A DNA stretch of 64,000 nt from Granulosicoccus sp964594905 (GTDB taxonomy: Bacteria; Pseudomonadota; Gammaproteobacteria; Granulosicoccales; Granulosicoccaceae). The notes under the pieces were generated by a model. The model saw only the letters and a list, made by a program, of their open reading frames with translations, did no database searches and was not told where the DNA came from. The stretch is taken from contig CAZQOI010000001.1 of NCBI GenBank assembly GCA_964594905.1, positions 98,964 to 162,963 on the forward strand. The letters run 5' to 3'. Below, piece after piece: positions 57,539-64,000 of the stretch. A program made the position numbers and the translations under genes. Positions within the stretch are counted from its first letter, which is position 1; each line of letters opens with the position of its first letter.

Positions 57539-58599
57539 TTACCAACTCCCCGACGCGCCACCGCCACCGAAACTGCCTCCGCCGCCACTGAAACCGCCAC
57601 CGCCGAAGTTGCCACCGCCACCGCCACCGCCGCTGAAGCCACCAGTGCTATGCCTTGGGCCACCAGTACCTCCACTGGGCCCGCCACCACCACGTGGTTT
57701 GTTTGAGCTGATCAAATAAACCAGGATGAAAACGCCCAAAGCGATGATCAGACCAATCGGAATATTACCGCTGCCCAAAGTCGTGACCAAACCTGCAAAG
57801 CCCGCGACAAAAGCACCGTTTGCTACACGGCGTAAACCGCGGCGCCTTAGTAGCTCTGGGATACCGACGATAGCGATAAAAATCAACGGAACGAAACTAC
57901 CAATCTTCTTGCTGATGTCGTCAGCTGAATTCTTTGACGACGCCGATGGGGTGTATTCACCTTCTATTGCTTGCAGAATGCTGTGAATACCTGAGGTGAT
58001 ACCTTCTGCATAGTTTGACTGCTTGAAACTGGGATAGATTTCGCGTTGGATAATCAGGCTTGCGGTTGCGTCAGGGAGAGCACCTTCAAGTCCATNNNNN
58101 NNNNNNNNNNNNNNNNNNNNNNNNNNNNNNNNNNNNNNNNNNNNNNNNNNNNNNNNNNNNNNNNNNNNNNNNNNNNNNNNNNNNNNNNNNNNNNNTCGCG
58201 TTGGATAATCAGGCTTGCGGTTGCGTCAGGGAGAGCACCTTCAAGTCCATAGCCTACTTCAATGCGAAGTTTACGATCCTCAGGAGCAACTAAAAGGATA
58301 ACGCCGTTGTTTTTATCGGCGGTACCGATACCCCAATGACGTCCGAGCCGGTTTGCATAGTCCGCGATCGCAAACCCTTGAAGATCAGCGATGGTAACCA
58401 CGACCACCTGATTGCTGGTGCTGGTTTCGTGCGTAGCAAGTGTTGCGCTCAGGCTCGCCTCGGTTTGTGCATCGAGGATCTGTGCCTGATCGACTACCTG
58501 ACCTGTTAGCGGTGGAAACTCTGGATCTTGGGCATGGGCAGCTACGATGCCAAACCACAACAGGCAGGGTAGCAGTACCCATCGAGCCACAATGTTCAT
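57539..58599 (-). CDS. YgcG-like TPM-domain protein, split by an artificial gap
   Basis: This protein starts with a signal peptide (RWVLLPCLLWFGIVAAHA). The TPM domain follows (LTGQVVDQAQILD, NQVVVVTIADLQGFAIADYANRLG, WGIGTADKNNGVILLVAPEDRKLRIEVGYGLEG). After the N-run come the rest of the TPM domain (FKQSNYAEGITSGIHSILQA), one or two transmembrane helices and a Gly/Ser-rich tail ending SGSW. The 100-N gap (58096-58195) is bracketed by the same 55 bases. Removing 155 bases keeps the frame and gives one continuous 301-residue protein of normal family layout, so the gene is very probably intact. It lies 25 bases behind lemA and abuts the second TPM gene. Confidence 0.85.
58041..58250. repeat. 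55-bp exact duplication flanking the assembly gap
   Basis: Bases 58041-58095 and 58196-58250 are identical over 55 bases (both begin TCGCGTTGG and end CAAGTCCAT). They immediately border the N-run on each side. This is what remains when two contig ends that overlap are scaffolded without being merged. Confidence 0.9.
58096..58195. other. Assembly gap of exactly 100 N
   Basis: One hundred unknown bases inside the first TPM gene. The round length is a standard placeholder and not a measured distance. The flanking duplication indicates that no real sequence is missing. Confidence 0.95.
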
Positions 58600-58624
58600 G
58601 CGGCGAGTTTTCGTTGAGATGAAC

Positions 58625-59218
58625 TTAATTATTGAAATTTACGGTTGGATTCACTGCATCTTCTTCAGAGATGCTGAAGTTTTCTTTCTTCTGCATTTCT
58701 GGGTACATGAATTTATGCCACCAGCGACCTGGGATTGTGCGCAGCTCTGTATTGTATCGTTGCACTGCCTGGATGTAATCGCGTCGTGACACGGCAATTC
58801 TGTTTTCTGTGCCTTCTAGCTGTTGCTGTAGAGCGAGAAAATTTTCATTGGATTTAAGATCAGGGTAGGCTTCGACGACAACCATAAGTCGCTGCAGCGC
58901 AGAGCCCAGCGCTCCTTGGTTTTGCTGGAATTGCTGGAAAGAGGCCGGGTCCGTGAGCATCTCAGGTGAGATATTCATTTGCGTCACTCGGGTTCGAGCT
59001 TCAGTGATTTCCGTGAGTACGTCTTTTTCCTGAGCTGCAAAACCCTCAACGGTTGCAATCAGGTTGGGGATCAGATCTGCCCGGCGCTTGTAGGTGTTCT
59101 GTACCTCGCTCCATGCGCCATTGACGGCTTCGTCAAAGGTGGGAATGTTGTTGATACCGCAACTTCCCAGTAGCAAACTCAAGCCCAGAACCATGTACAG
59201 TCGTGATGATTTATGCAT
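58625..59218 (-). CDS. lemA: LemA family protein
   Basis: This 197-residue protein has an N-terminal hydrophobic segment with a lipobox-like LLLGSCG near residue 20, suggesting a lipid-anchored or membrane-inserted N-terminus. The LemA helical core follows with FDEAVNGAWSEVQNTYKRRADLIPNLIATV, VVVEAYPDLKSNENFLALQQQLEGTENRIAVSR-type helices and YNTELRTIPGRWW. LemA genes commonly precede TPM/YgcG genes, as here. The exact function is unknown. First gene of the lemA-TPM-TPM operon, divergent from the ABC-F gene with 78 bases between starts. Confidence 0.93.
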   Translation of the reverse strand: MHKSSRLYMVLGLSLLLGSCGINNIPTFDEAVNGAWSEVQNTYKRRADLIPNLIATVEGFAAQEKDVLTEITEARTRVTQMNISPEMLTDPASFQQFQQNQGALGSALQRLMVVVEAYPDLKSNENFLALQQQLEGTENRIAVSRRDYIQAVQRYNTELRTIPGRWWHKFMYPEMQKKENFSISEEDAVNPTVNFNN

Positions 59219-59296
59219 GATGACCGTCCTCGTGGCAATGCGGCGATCATAACAGAAGGCACTCCTCGGACTTTAGTTAAAGCGTAAAATATCAAC

Positions 59297-61201
59297 ATGT
59301 TAAGTTTTTCTGATGTGAGTTGCCGGCGAGATGGAAAATTGCTGTTTGGCGGCATGAATGCCGTTGTACATGCTGGCCAAAAAGTGGGTCTCACTGGAGT
59401 CAATGGTTCGGGCAAGTCGAGCCTGTTTGCAATGATTCAGGGCTCACTTGAGCCTGATACCGGCACTATTGCGCTACAGCAGCAAATCAAAATCACACAT
59501 GTTGCTCAGGAAACGCCGTCATCTGATCAATCAGCCATCGATTACATAATCGATGGTGATAAGCGAATACGAGAGCTTGAACGAGCGATAGACACATGCG
59601 CTGATGATGGTGTTCGTCACGCTCATCTATTAGCTGAATATGAACAAGCTGGTGGTTATCAGGTGCGCTCGCGAGCTGGTGCATTGCTCAATGGTCTCGG
59701 TTTTGCCGAGTCGCAACATGAAGCGTCGGTCAAGCAATTCTCGGGTGGTTGGCGTATGCGTCTGAATCTTGGACAGGCGTTGATGAGTCCGAACGAATTA
59801 TTGCTACTTGATGAACCGACAAACCATCTTGACCTTGATGCGGTGCTGTGGCTTGAGCAATGGTTAAAGCAATTCACTGGAACGTTAATTTTGGTATCGC
59901 ATGATCGTGAGTTTCTGGATACGGTTACCACTCACACGCTGAATATCTCGTCGGGAGACCTTGCATTTGTCACTGGCAACTTCAGTGCATTTGAAAGTTG
60001 GCGAAACGCCCGTTTACAAAATCAGCAAGCCGTGCATGAGAAAACCGAAAAGCGCCGCAAGGAGTTACAGGGCTTCGTTGATCGGTTTCGGGCAAAAGCG
60101 ACCAAAGCGCGTCAGGCACAGAGTCGGCTTAAAATGTTAGAGCGTCTAGGTGAGACGTCAGCAGTGCGAGTCGATTCACCTTTTACCTTCAAGTTCAAAC
60201 CACCAAGCAGTACACCGAGTCCATTGATCGTCATGCATGAGGTTGTGCTTGGCTATGGTGATAACACGGTATTGTCGAATATCAATCTGACTATTCACAG
60301 TGGCGACAGGATTGGCCTCCTGGGGGTTAACGGTGCGGGAAAATCAACACTCGTAAAATCATTGGTAGGCGATCTGCAGGCGCAAGCCGGGCAACGAACA
60401 CCAGCGCAGAAGCTGAAGGTTGGTTATTTTGCACAGCATCAGGTAGATCAATTGCGCGGAGAACTGACACCTCTTCAAGCACTGCAACACCAAGATGCAA
60501 GCATTAGCGATGCTGATGCGCGAACCTACCTGGGTAGCTTTGGGTTTCAGGGTGACCGTGCCATGCAAACAAGCGATACGCTTTCAGGTGGGGAACGCGC
60601 AAGACTGAGCCTTGCATTGATCGTGCAAACTCAGCCTAACCTTTTATTGCTCGATGAACCGACCAATCATCTGGATATCGATATGCGTCAGGCGCTTGCA
60701 GATGCACTGGTGTCTTTTGAAGGCGCAATTGTTGTCATTTCTCATGATCGAATCATGCTACGAGCGGTCGTCGATACGCTTTGGTTAATCAGTCGTGGCA
60801 AGTTACAGGATTTTGATGACGATCTTGATGGTTATGCGCGTTGGTTGAATGATCAATCGAAAAAATCGGACGTTGTACTCAACGATGACCCCTTGTCAGC
60901 TGATGCTCTCGCACCTGCAGCTGTTGACAGAAAACAGCAAAAACGTGACGAGGCGGATAAACGTCAGCGACTTGCCCCTCTAACGCGCGCCGTAACTGAA
61001 GCTGAGCGCGCATTGGATGACGCCAGTTTGACACTATCAGCGATTCAGACGAAGCTTGGTGATGAGGCCCTGTACAATGATGACCAGAGGTCTGCTTTGA
61101 GTGAGTTGTTACGCGATGAGGCCAATGCTCGCAAGACGTTGGCTGAGTGTGAGGATAGTCTACTCAACTGCATGCAGGCGCTCGAAGAAGCAGAAGCTTA
61201 A
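59297..61201 (+). CDS. yheS: ABC-F family ATPase, YheS type
   Basis: This 634-residue soluble protein with two ABC cassettes and no membrane domain belongs to the ribosome-associated ABC-F group. Cassette 1 has GVNGSGKSSLFAM, FSGGWRMRLNLGQALM and LLLLDEPTNHLDLDAV. Cassette 2 has GVNGAGKSTLVKSLVGDL, LSGGERARLSLALI and LLLLDEPTNHLDIDM. The linker with FVDRFRAKATKARQAQSRLKMLERLG (the P-site tRNA interaction motif) and the start MLSFSDVSCRRDGK closely resemble E. coli YheS. A C-terminal coiled coil follows. ABC-F proteins rescue or regulate translating ribosomes. Confidence 0.93.
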   Translation: MLSFSDVSCRRDGKLLFGGMNAVVHAGQKVGLTGVNGSGKSSLFAMIQGSLEPDTGTIALQQQIKITHVAQETPSSDQSAIDYIIDGDKRIRELERAIDTCADDGVRHAHLLAEYEQAGGYQVRSRAGALLNGLGFAESQHEASVKQFSGGWRMRLNLGQALMSPNELLLLDEPTNHLDLDAVLWLEQWLKQFTGTLILVSHDREFLDTVTTHTLNISSGDLAFVTGNFSAFESWRNARLQNQQAVHEKTEKRRKELQGFVDRFRAKATKARQAQSRLKMLERLGETSAVRVDSPFTFKFKPPSSTPSPLIVMHEVVLGYGDNTVLSNINLTIHSGDRIGLLGVNGAGKSTLVKSLVGDLQAQAGQRTPAQKLKVGYFAQHQVDQLRGELTPLQALQHQDASISDADARTYLGSFGFQGDRAMQTSDTLSGGERARLSLALIVQTQPNLLLLDEPTNHLDIDMRQALADALVSFEGAIVVISHDRIMLRAVVDTLWLISRGKLQDFDDDLDGYARWLNDQSKKSDVVLNDDPLSADALAPAAVDRKQQKRDEADKRQRLAPLTRAVTEAERALDDASLTLSAIQTKLGDEALYNDDQRSALSELLRDEANARKTLAECEDSLLNCMQALEEAEA

Positions 61202-61206
61202 TCTGT

Positions 61207-61941
61207 ATGGGTAACACTATGTTCATCAAACGCTTTGTTGTTGTTGCTTGTCTTGCTATCGCATCATCGTTGTCGATGGTTGCCAAAGCGGAATCGTTTA
61301 ACTCGCTGGGCAATCTGGATCAGCGCGCGTTTGCACTATTGGCGAAAAACCTCAGTGCGGCGACGCATTATAAGGGTGTAATTCCTGCTGAGTCCTTAGG
61401 TGTGCTAGGTCTTGACGTTGGTATTGAGCTATCCAGCACCGAAATTGACCAAGGTGTTTTTGATCTGGCAAGCGATGGTTCGTTTGATGGAGATGCTTTG
61501 ATCTTGCCACGTGTTCATGCACACAAAGGCTTGCCATTTGGGCTTGACGTTGGTGCGTTCTTGAGTGCAGTTCCTGATTCGGATCTATCAGTGCTCGGTG
61601 CCGAGCTGCGTGTTTCGCTCGCCCAAGGTAGTTTGCTGAAACCTGCAATTGCAATACGTGGCAGTTACAGTTTGCTCCAAGGTATCGCGGGGCTGAATAT
61701 GACTAACTCAGCGGTAGAACTGACGATAAGCAAAGGATTCTTATTCCTGACCCCTTATGGTGGGGTAGGTGTCGTGCGCACTAATGCGGACCCAAACATC
61801 GGAAGCCTTGTCGAAGAGACCTTCACTCTAGATAAGCTTTACGTGGGCGTGACTGTCAACGCGGGGCTCGGATTCACTGTCGAAGCTGATCGTACCGGAG
61901 AATTTACGACGTTCTCTGCCAAAGCGGGTATCCGTTTCTGA
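61207..61941 (+). CDS. Exported hypothetical protein, possibly an outer-membrane beta-barrel
   Basis: I do not recognise a family for this 244-residue protein. It has a signal peptide (FVVVACLAIASSLSMVAKA). The rest is a series of alternating strands with many Gly/Leu/Val and aromatic residues, such as LPFGLDVGAFLSAV, LLKPAIAIRGSYSLLQ and FLFLTPYGGVGVVR. The final strand, TTFSAKAGIRF, ends in Phe, as expected for an outer-membrane barrel inserted by the BAM complex. It could start at ATG 61207 or at 61219. It follows yheS by 5 bases and may be co-transcribed with it. Confidence 0.65.
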   Translation: MGNTMFIKRFVVVACLAIASSLSMVAKAESFNSLGNLDQRAFALLAKNLSAATHYKGVIPAESLGVLGLDVGIELSSTEIDQGVFDLASDGSFDGDALILPRVHAHKGLPFGLDVGAFLSAVPDSDLSVLGAELRVSLAQGSLLKPAIAIRGSYSLLQGIAGLNMTNSAVELTISKGFLFLTPYGGVGVVRTNADPNIGSLVEETFTLDKLYVGVTVNAGLGFTVEADRTGEFTTFSAKAGIRF

Positions 61942-61957
61942 TGGCACTGTGGTTCCG

Positions 61958-62209
61958 ATGAACGATCAGGATAAAGATCCAATCAAGCCACTAGATAAGC
62001 AAGCAGCGCAAACCCGTAGTGGTACGGGTTTCTGGAATGTGGCTAAAAGCGTTGCTGCAGCAATGATTGGAGTGCAATCAAGTAAGAATCACGAGCGCGA
62101 TTTTACAATCGGTAAACCGATTCACTTTATCGTCGGTGGTGTGATCGGAACCGCGCTGTTTGTACTGGGTGTTTGGCTATTGGTCAGGTATCTGCTAGCG
62201 AGTAGCTAG
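61958..62209 (+). CDS. DUF2970 small membrane protein
   Basis: This 83-residue protein, or 86 if the in-frame GTG at 61949 is the start, has a polar N-terminus. A conserved FWNVAKSVAAAMIGVQSSKNHERDF segment follows, then one transmembrane helix (FIVGGVIGTALFVLGVWLLVRYLL) at the C-terminus. This layout matches DUF2970. Function is unknown. It lies 16 bases after the putative barrel gene and is convergent with valS, 24 bases away. Confidence 0.8.
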   Translation: MNDQDKDPIKPLDKQAAQTRSGTGFWNVAKSVAAAMIGVQSSKNHERDFTIGKPIHFIVGGVIGTALFVLGVWLLVRYLLASS

Positions 62210-62233
62210 CAATATTTATGTCGCTAATAGTAT

Positions 62234-64000
62234 TTATAAGGTCTCAATCTTTTGCTTTTGTTCGAGAAGTTGAACCAATGATGACTTTGCTTCATCGAGT
62301 TTCTTCTGTTCACCGGCGACAACAGCTTCGGGTGCCTTGTCAGTAAAACCTTTGTTGCCTAATTTGCCGCTGAGTCGTTTCACTTCCTTGTCAAGGCGAT
62401 CGATTTCTTTCGTCAGGCGAGCGAGTTCGGCTTCTTTGTCGATAAGTCCTGCCATTGGAATCAGGATGCGCATCTGATCAACCAGAGCGATGGCCGATTC
62501 CGGTGCCTCGTCACCATCAATTGTAGAGATGGAGCCGAGCCGTGCCATTGATGTGAGGAGTGTATCGTACTGTGTCAGGCGATCAATATCTTTCTTATTT
62601 GCATCTGCAACTAGAACATCCAGTCGCTTACCGGGATTTATATTCATTTCTGATCGAATGCGCCTAACGCCCATAACGACTTCCTTGACCCAATTGATGT
62701 CGCCAAGTGCTGCGTTATCGATTCGACTAGAGTCACTGATAGGGAAGGCTTGTAGAGAAATACTGGGACCAGACTTACCCGCAAGTGGTGCGATTTGCTG
62801 CCATAGCTCTTCTGTGATGAAGGGCATAATTGGATGCGCTAGTCGAAGTGTTGCCTCAAGTACGCCCAATAGCGTTACCCGGGTTGCTTGTTTTTCTTCG
62901 TCGCTGGAATCGCCATTGAGAATTGGCTTCGCCAATTCCAGATACCAGTCGCAGTATTCATTCCAGATAAATTCATACAGGGCATTAGCTGCGAGATCGA
63001 AACGATACTCAGCGATGTGTACTGCGAACTGCGCCTCTGTCTCTTGTAAACGGCTGATAATCCATCTGTCAACCGTATTTCTCTGCTCCGGCACATCGTT
63101 TGGATTGAATCCACCTTCGATGTCGCGAGTGTTCATCAGAACATAGCGGCTGGCGTTGTATAGCTTGTTGCAGAAGTTTCGGTAACCCTCAACCCGTTTC
63201 AAATCAAAACGTACATCACGACCGTTAGAGGCAAGTGAGGCAAACGTGAAACGTAGCGCATCGGTACCGTAACCTGGGATACCGTCGGGGAATTCTTTTC
63301 TCGTTTGTTTCTCAATCTGCTCGCTTTTGTGGTCCTGCATCAGGTTAGCGGTGCGTTTAGAGACCAGTGTTTCGAGCTCTATGCCGTCAATGATGTCGAG
63401 AGGATCGAGAACATTGCCTTTGGACTTGGACATTTTTTGGCCGTTCGAGTCACGCACGAGCCCGTGGATGTATACGTCACGAAAAGGCACCTCACCATCC
63501 ATGAAGCGGGTACCGAACATAATCATGCGAGCAACCCAGAAAAAGATGATGTCGAAACCGGTAACGAGAACCGAGCCTGGATAAAATGTTTTTAAGGCTT
63601 CAGTATTTTCTGGCCAGCCAAGCGTCGAGAACGGCCATAGCGCTGAGGAGAACCAGGTATCGAGTACGTCGTCGTCCTGGCGCAGTTTTACCTTGTCTTC
63701 GATTTTATATTTTCGCCGAACCGCTTCTTCATCCTTGCCCACATAAACCTGGCCGGACTCGTCATACCAGGCTGGAATTCGATGGCCCCACCAAATTTGT
63801 CGGCTGATACACCAGTCTTCGATGTTTTCCAGCCACTGATTGTAAGTTCGGCTCCAGTTACCTGGCACAAAACGAATATCGCCATTGGCGACGGCATCTA
63901 GCGAGGGTTGGATGATTGCAGTATGCCCACCGGGTCGGCCATCCTGTTGAACATCGCGGGTTAAGTCTACGTACCATTGATCGGTCAGATAGGGTTCCAC
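62234..64000 (-). CDS. valS: Valyl-tRNA synthetase (C-terminal part)
   Basis: The frame runs off the window end, so only the C-terminal ~588 residues are present and the HIGH motif is outside. Visible are GGHTAIIQPSLDAVANGDIRFVP, WCISRQIWWGHRIPAWYDE, DDDVLDTWFSSALWPFS, the KMSKS loop in GQKMSKSKGNVLDPLDII, and the anticodon-binding helical domain with NEYCDWYLELAKPILNG. The C-terminal coiled coil (EAELARLTKEIDRLDKEVKRL) that contacts tRNA is also present. These are diagnostic of ValS over IleS or LeuS. It charges tRNA-Val in the cytoplasm. Confidence 0.96.
   Translation of the reverse strand: MEPYLTDQWYVDLTRDVQQDGRPGGHTAIIQPSLDAVANGDIRFVPGNWSRTYNQWLENIEDWCISRQIWWGHRIPAWYDESGQVYVGKDEEAVRRKYKIEDKVKLRQDDDVLDTWFSSALWPFSTLGWPENTEALKTFYPGSVLVTGFDIIFFWVARMIMFGTRFMDGEVPFRDVYIHGLVRDSNGQKMSKSKGNVLDPLDIIDGIELETLVSKRTANLMQDHKSEQIEKQTRKEFPDGIPGYGTDALRFTFASLASNGRDVRFDLKRVEGYRNFCNKLYNASRYVLMNTRDIEGGFNPNDVPEQRNTVDRWIISRLQETEAQFAVHIAEYRFDLAANALYEFIWNEYCDWYLELAKPILNGDSSDEEKQATRVTLLGVLEATLRLAHPIMPFITEELWQQIAPLAGKSGPSISLQAFPISDSSRIDNAALGDINWVKEVVMGVRRIRSEMNINPGKRLDVLVADANKKDIDRLTQYDTLLTSMARLGSISTIDGDEAPESAIALVDQMRILIPMAGLIDKEAELARLTKEIDRLDKEVKRLSGKLGNKGFTDKAPEAVVAGEQKKLDEAKSSLVQLLEQKQKIETL

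Noticed and set aside
57538..57693. 52-residue N-terminal extension of the second TPM gene
   Set aside because: The Ala/Val repeats are an out-of-frame reading of the Gly-rich tail codons of the preceding gene; a GTG start right after that gene's stop fits the family.
58096..58195. Gene disruption or deletion in the first TPM gene
   Set aside because: The Ns are a placeholder; the 55-bp flanking duplication restores an intact frame when merged.

Overview
This window looks like a chromosomal segment of a free-living, probably marine, gammaproteobacterium. The strongest pointer is the run hfq-hflX-hflK-hflC-DUF2065-hisZ-purA-(tRNA-Leu)-rnr-rlmB-rpsF-rpsR-DUF2232-rplI-dnaB-alr, whose order is typical of Pseudomonas-like Gammaproteobacteria. 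Other support comes from hrcA-grpE-dnaK-dnaJ, ispG, a YheS-type ABC-F ATPase and a 7Fe ferredoxin. I cannot assign a genus. No CRISPR array, insertion sequence or prophage module was seen, and no gene-free stretch exceeds about 300 bases.

Layout. 1-2.0 kb: the end of a polytopic membrane protein, a small secreted protein and a DUF2064-type nucleotidyl/glycosyl transferase-like protein. 2.0-6.7 kb (minus strand): mutA-mutB-meaB, a heterodimeric methylmalonyl-CoA mutase and its G-protein chaperone. 6.7-9.2 kb: a stand-alone MnmC-type FAD oxidoreductase and ispG. 9.2-14.5 kb: the heat-shock set hrcA-grpE-dnaK-dnaJ. 14.6-15.8 kb: a phytanoyl-CoA dioxygenase-family enzyme. 15.9-26.3 kb (minus strand): an accessory island made of a 1890-residue Rhs/YD-repeat polymorphic toxin followed by four unrecognised genes. 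26.6-31.9 kb: a DMT transporter, ccmI, a double-FHA protein, a DUF533 protein and a DUF3095 cyclase-like protein. 32.0-37.9 kb (minus strand): prpE-pccB-pccA-mce. 38-54 kb: the RNA-chaperone, translation and replication block. 54-64 kb: fdxA, galU, an MFS transporter, a lemA-TPM-TPM operon, yheS, two small envelope proteins and the C-terminal part of valS.

How the genes work together. prpE, pccA/pccB, mce, mutA/mutB and meaB encode a complete route from propionate to succinyl-CoA through methylmalonyl-CoA. They are split into two same-strand clusters 25 kb apart. The Rhs protein ends in a domain I read as a bacterial RNase A-like toxin. The genes behind it form two paralogous groups: a pair of ~220-residue proteins, and two large proteins carrying three copies of an unrecognised ~180-residue domain. 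They are the best candidates for immunity functions and are the most novel part of the window.

A 100-N assembly gap at 58.1 kb is flanked by identical 55-bp sequences. Removing one copy plus the gap restores one intact 301-residue TPM-domain gene, so the gap is almost certainly a scaffolding artefact.
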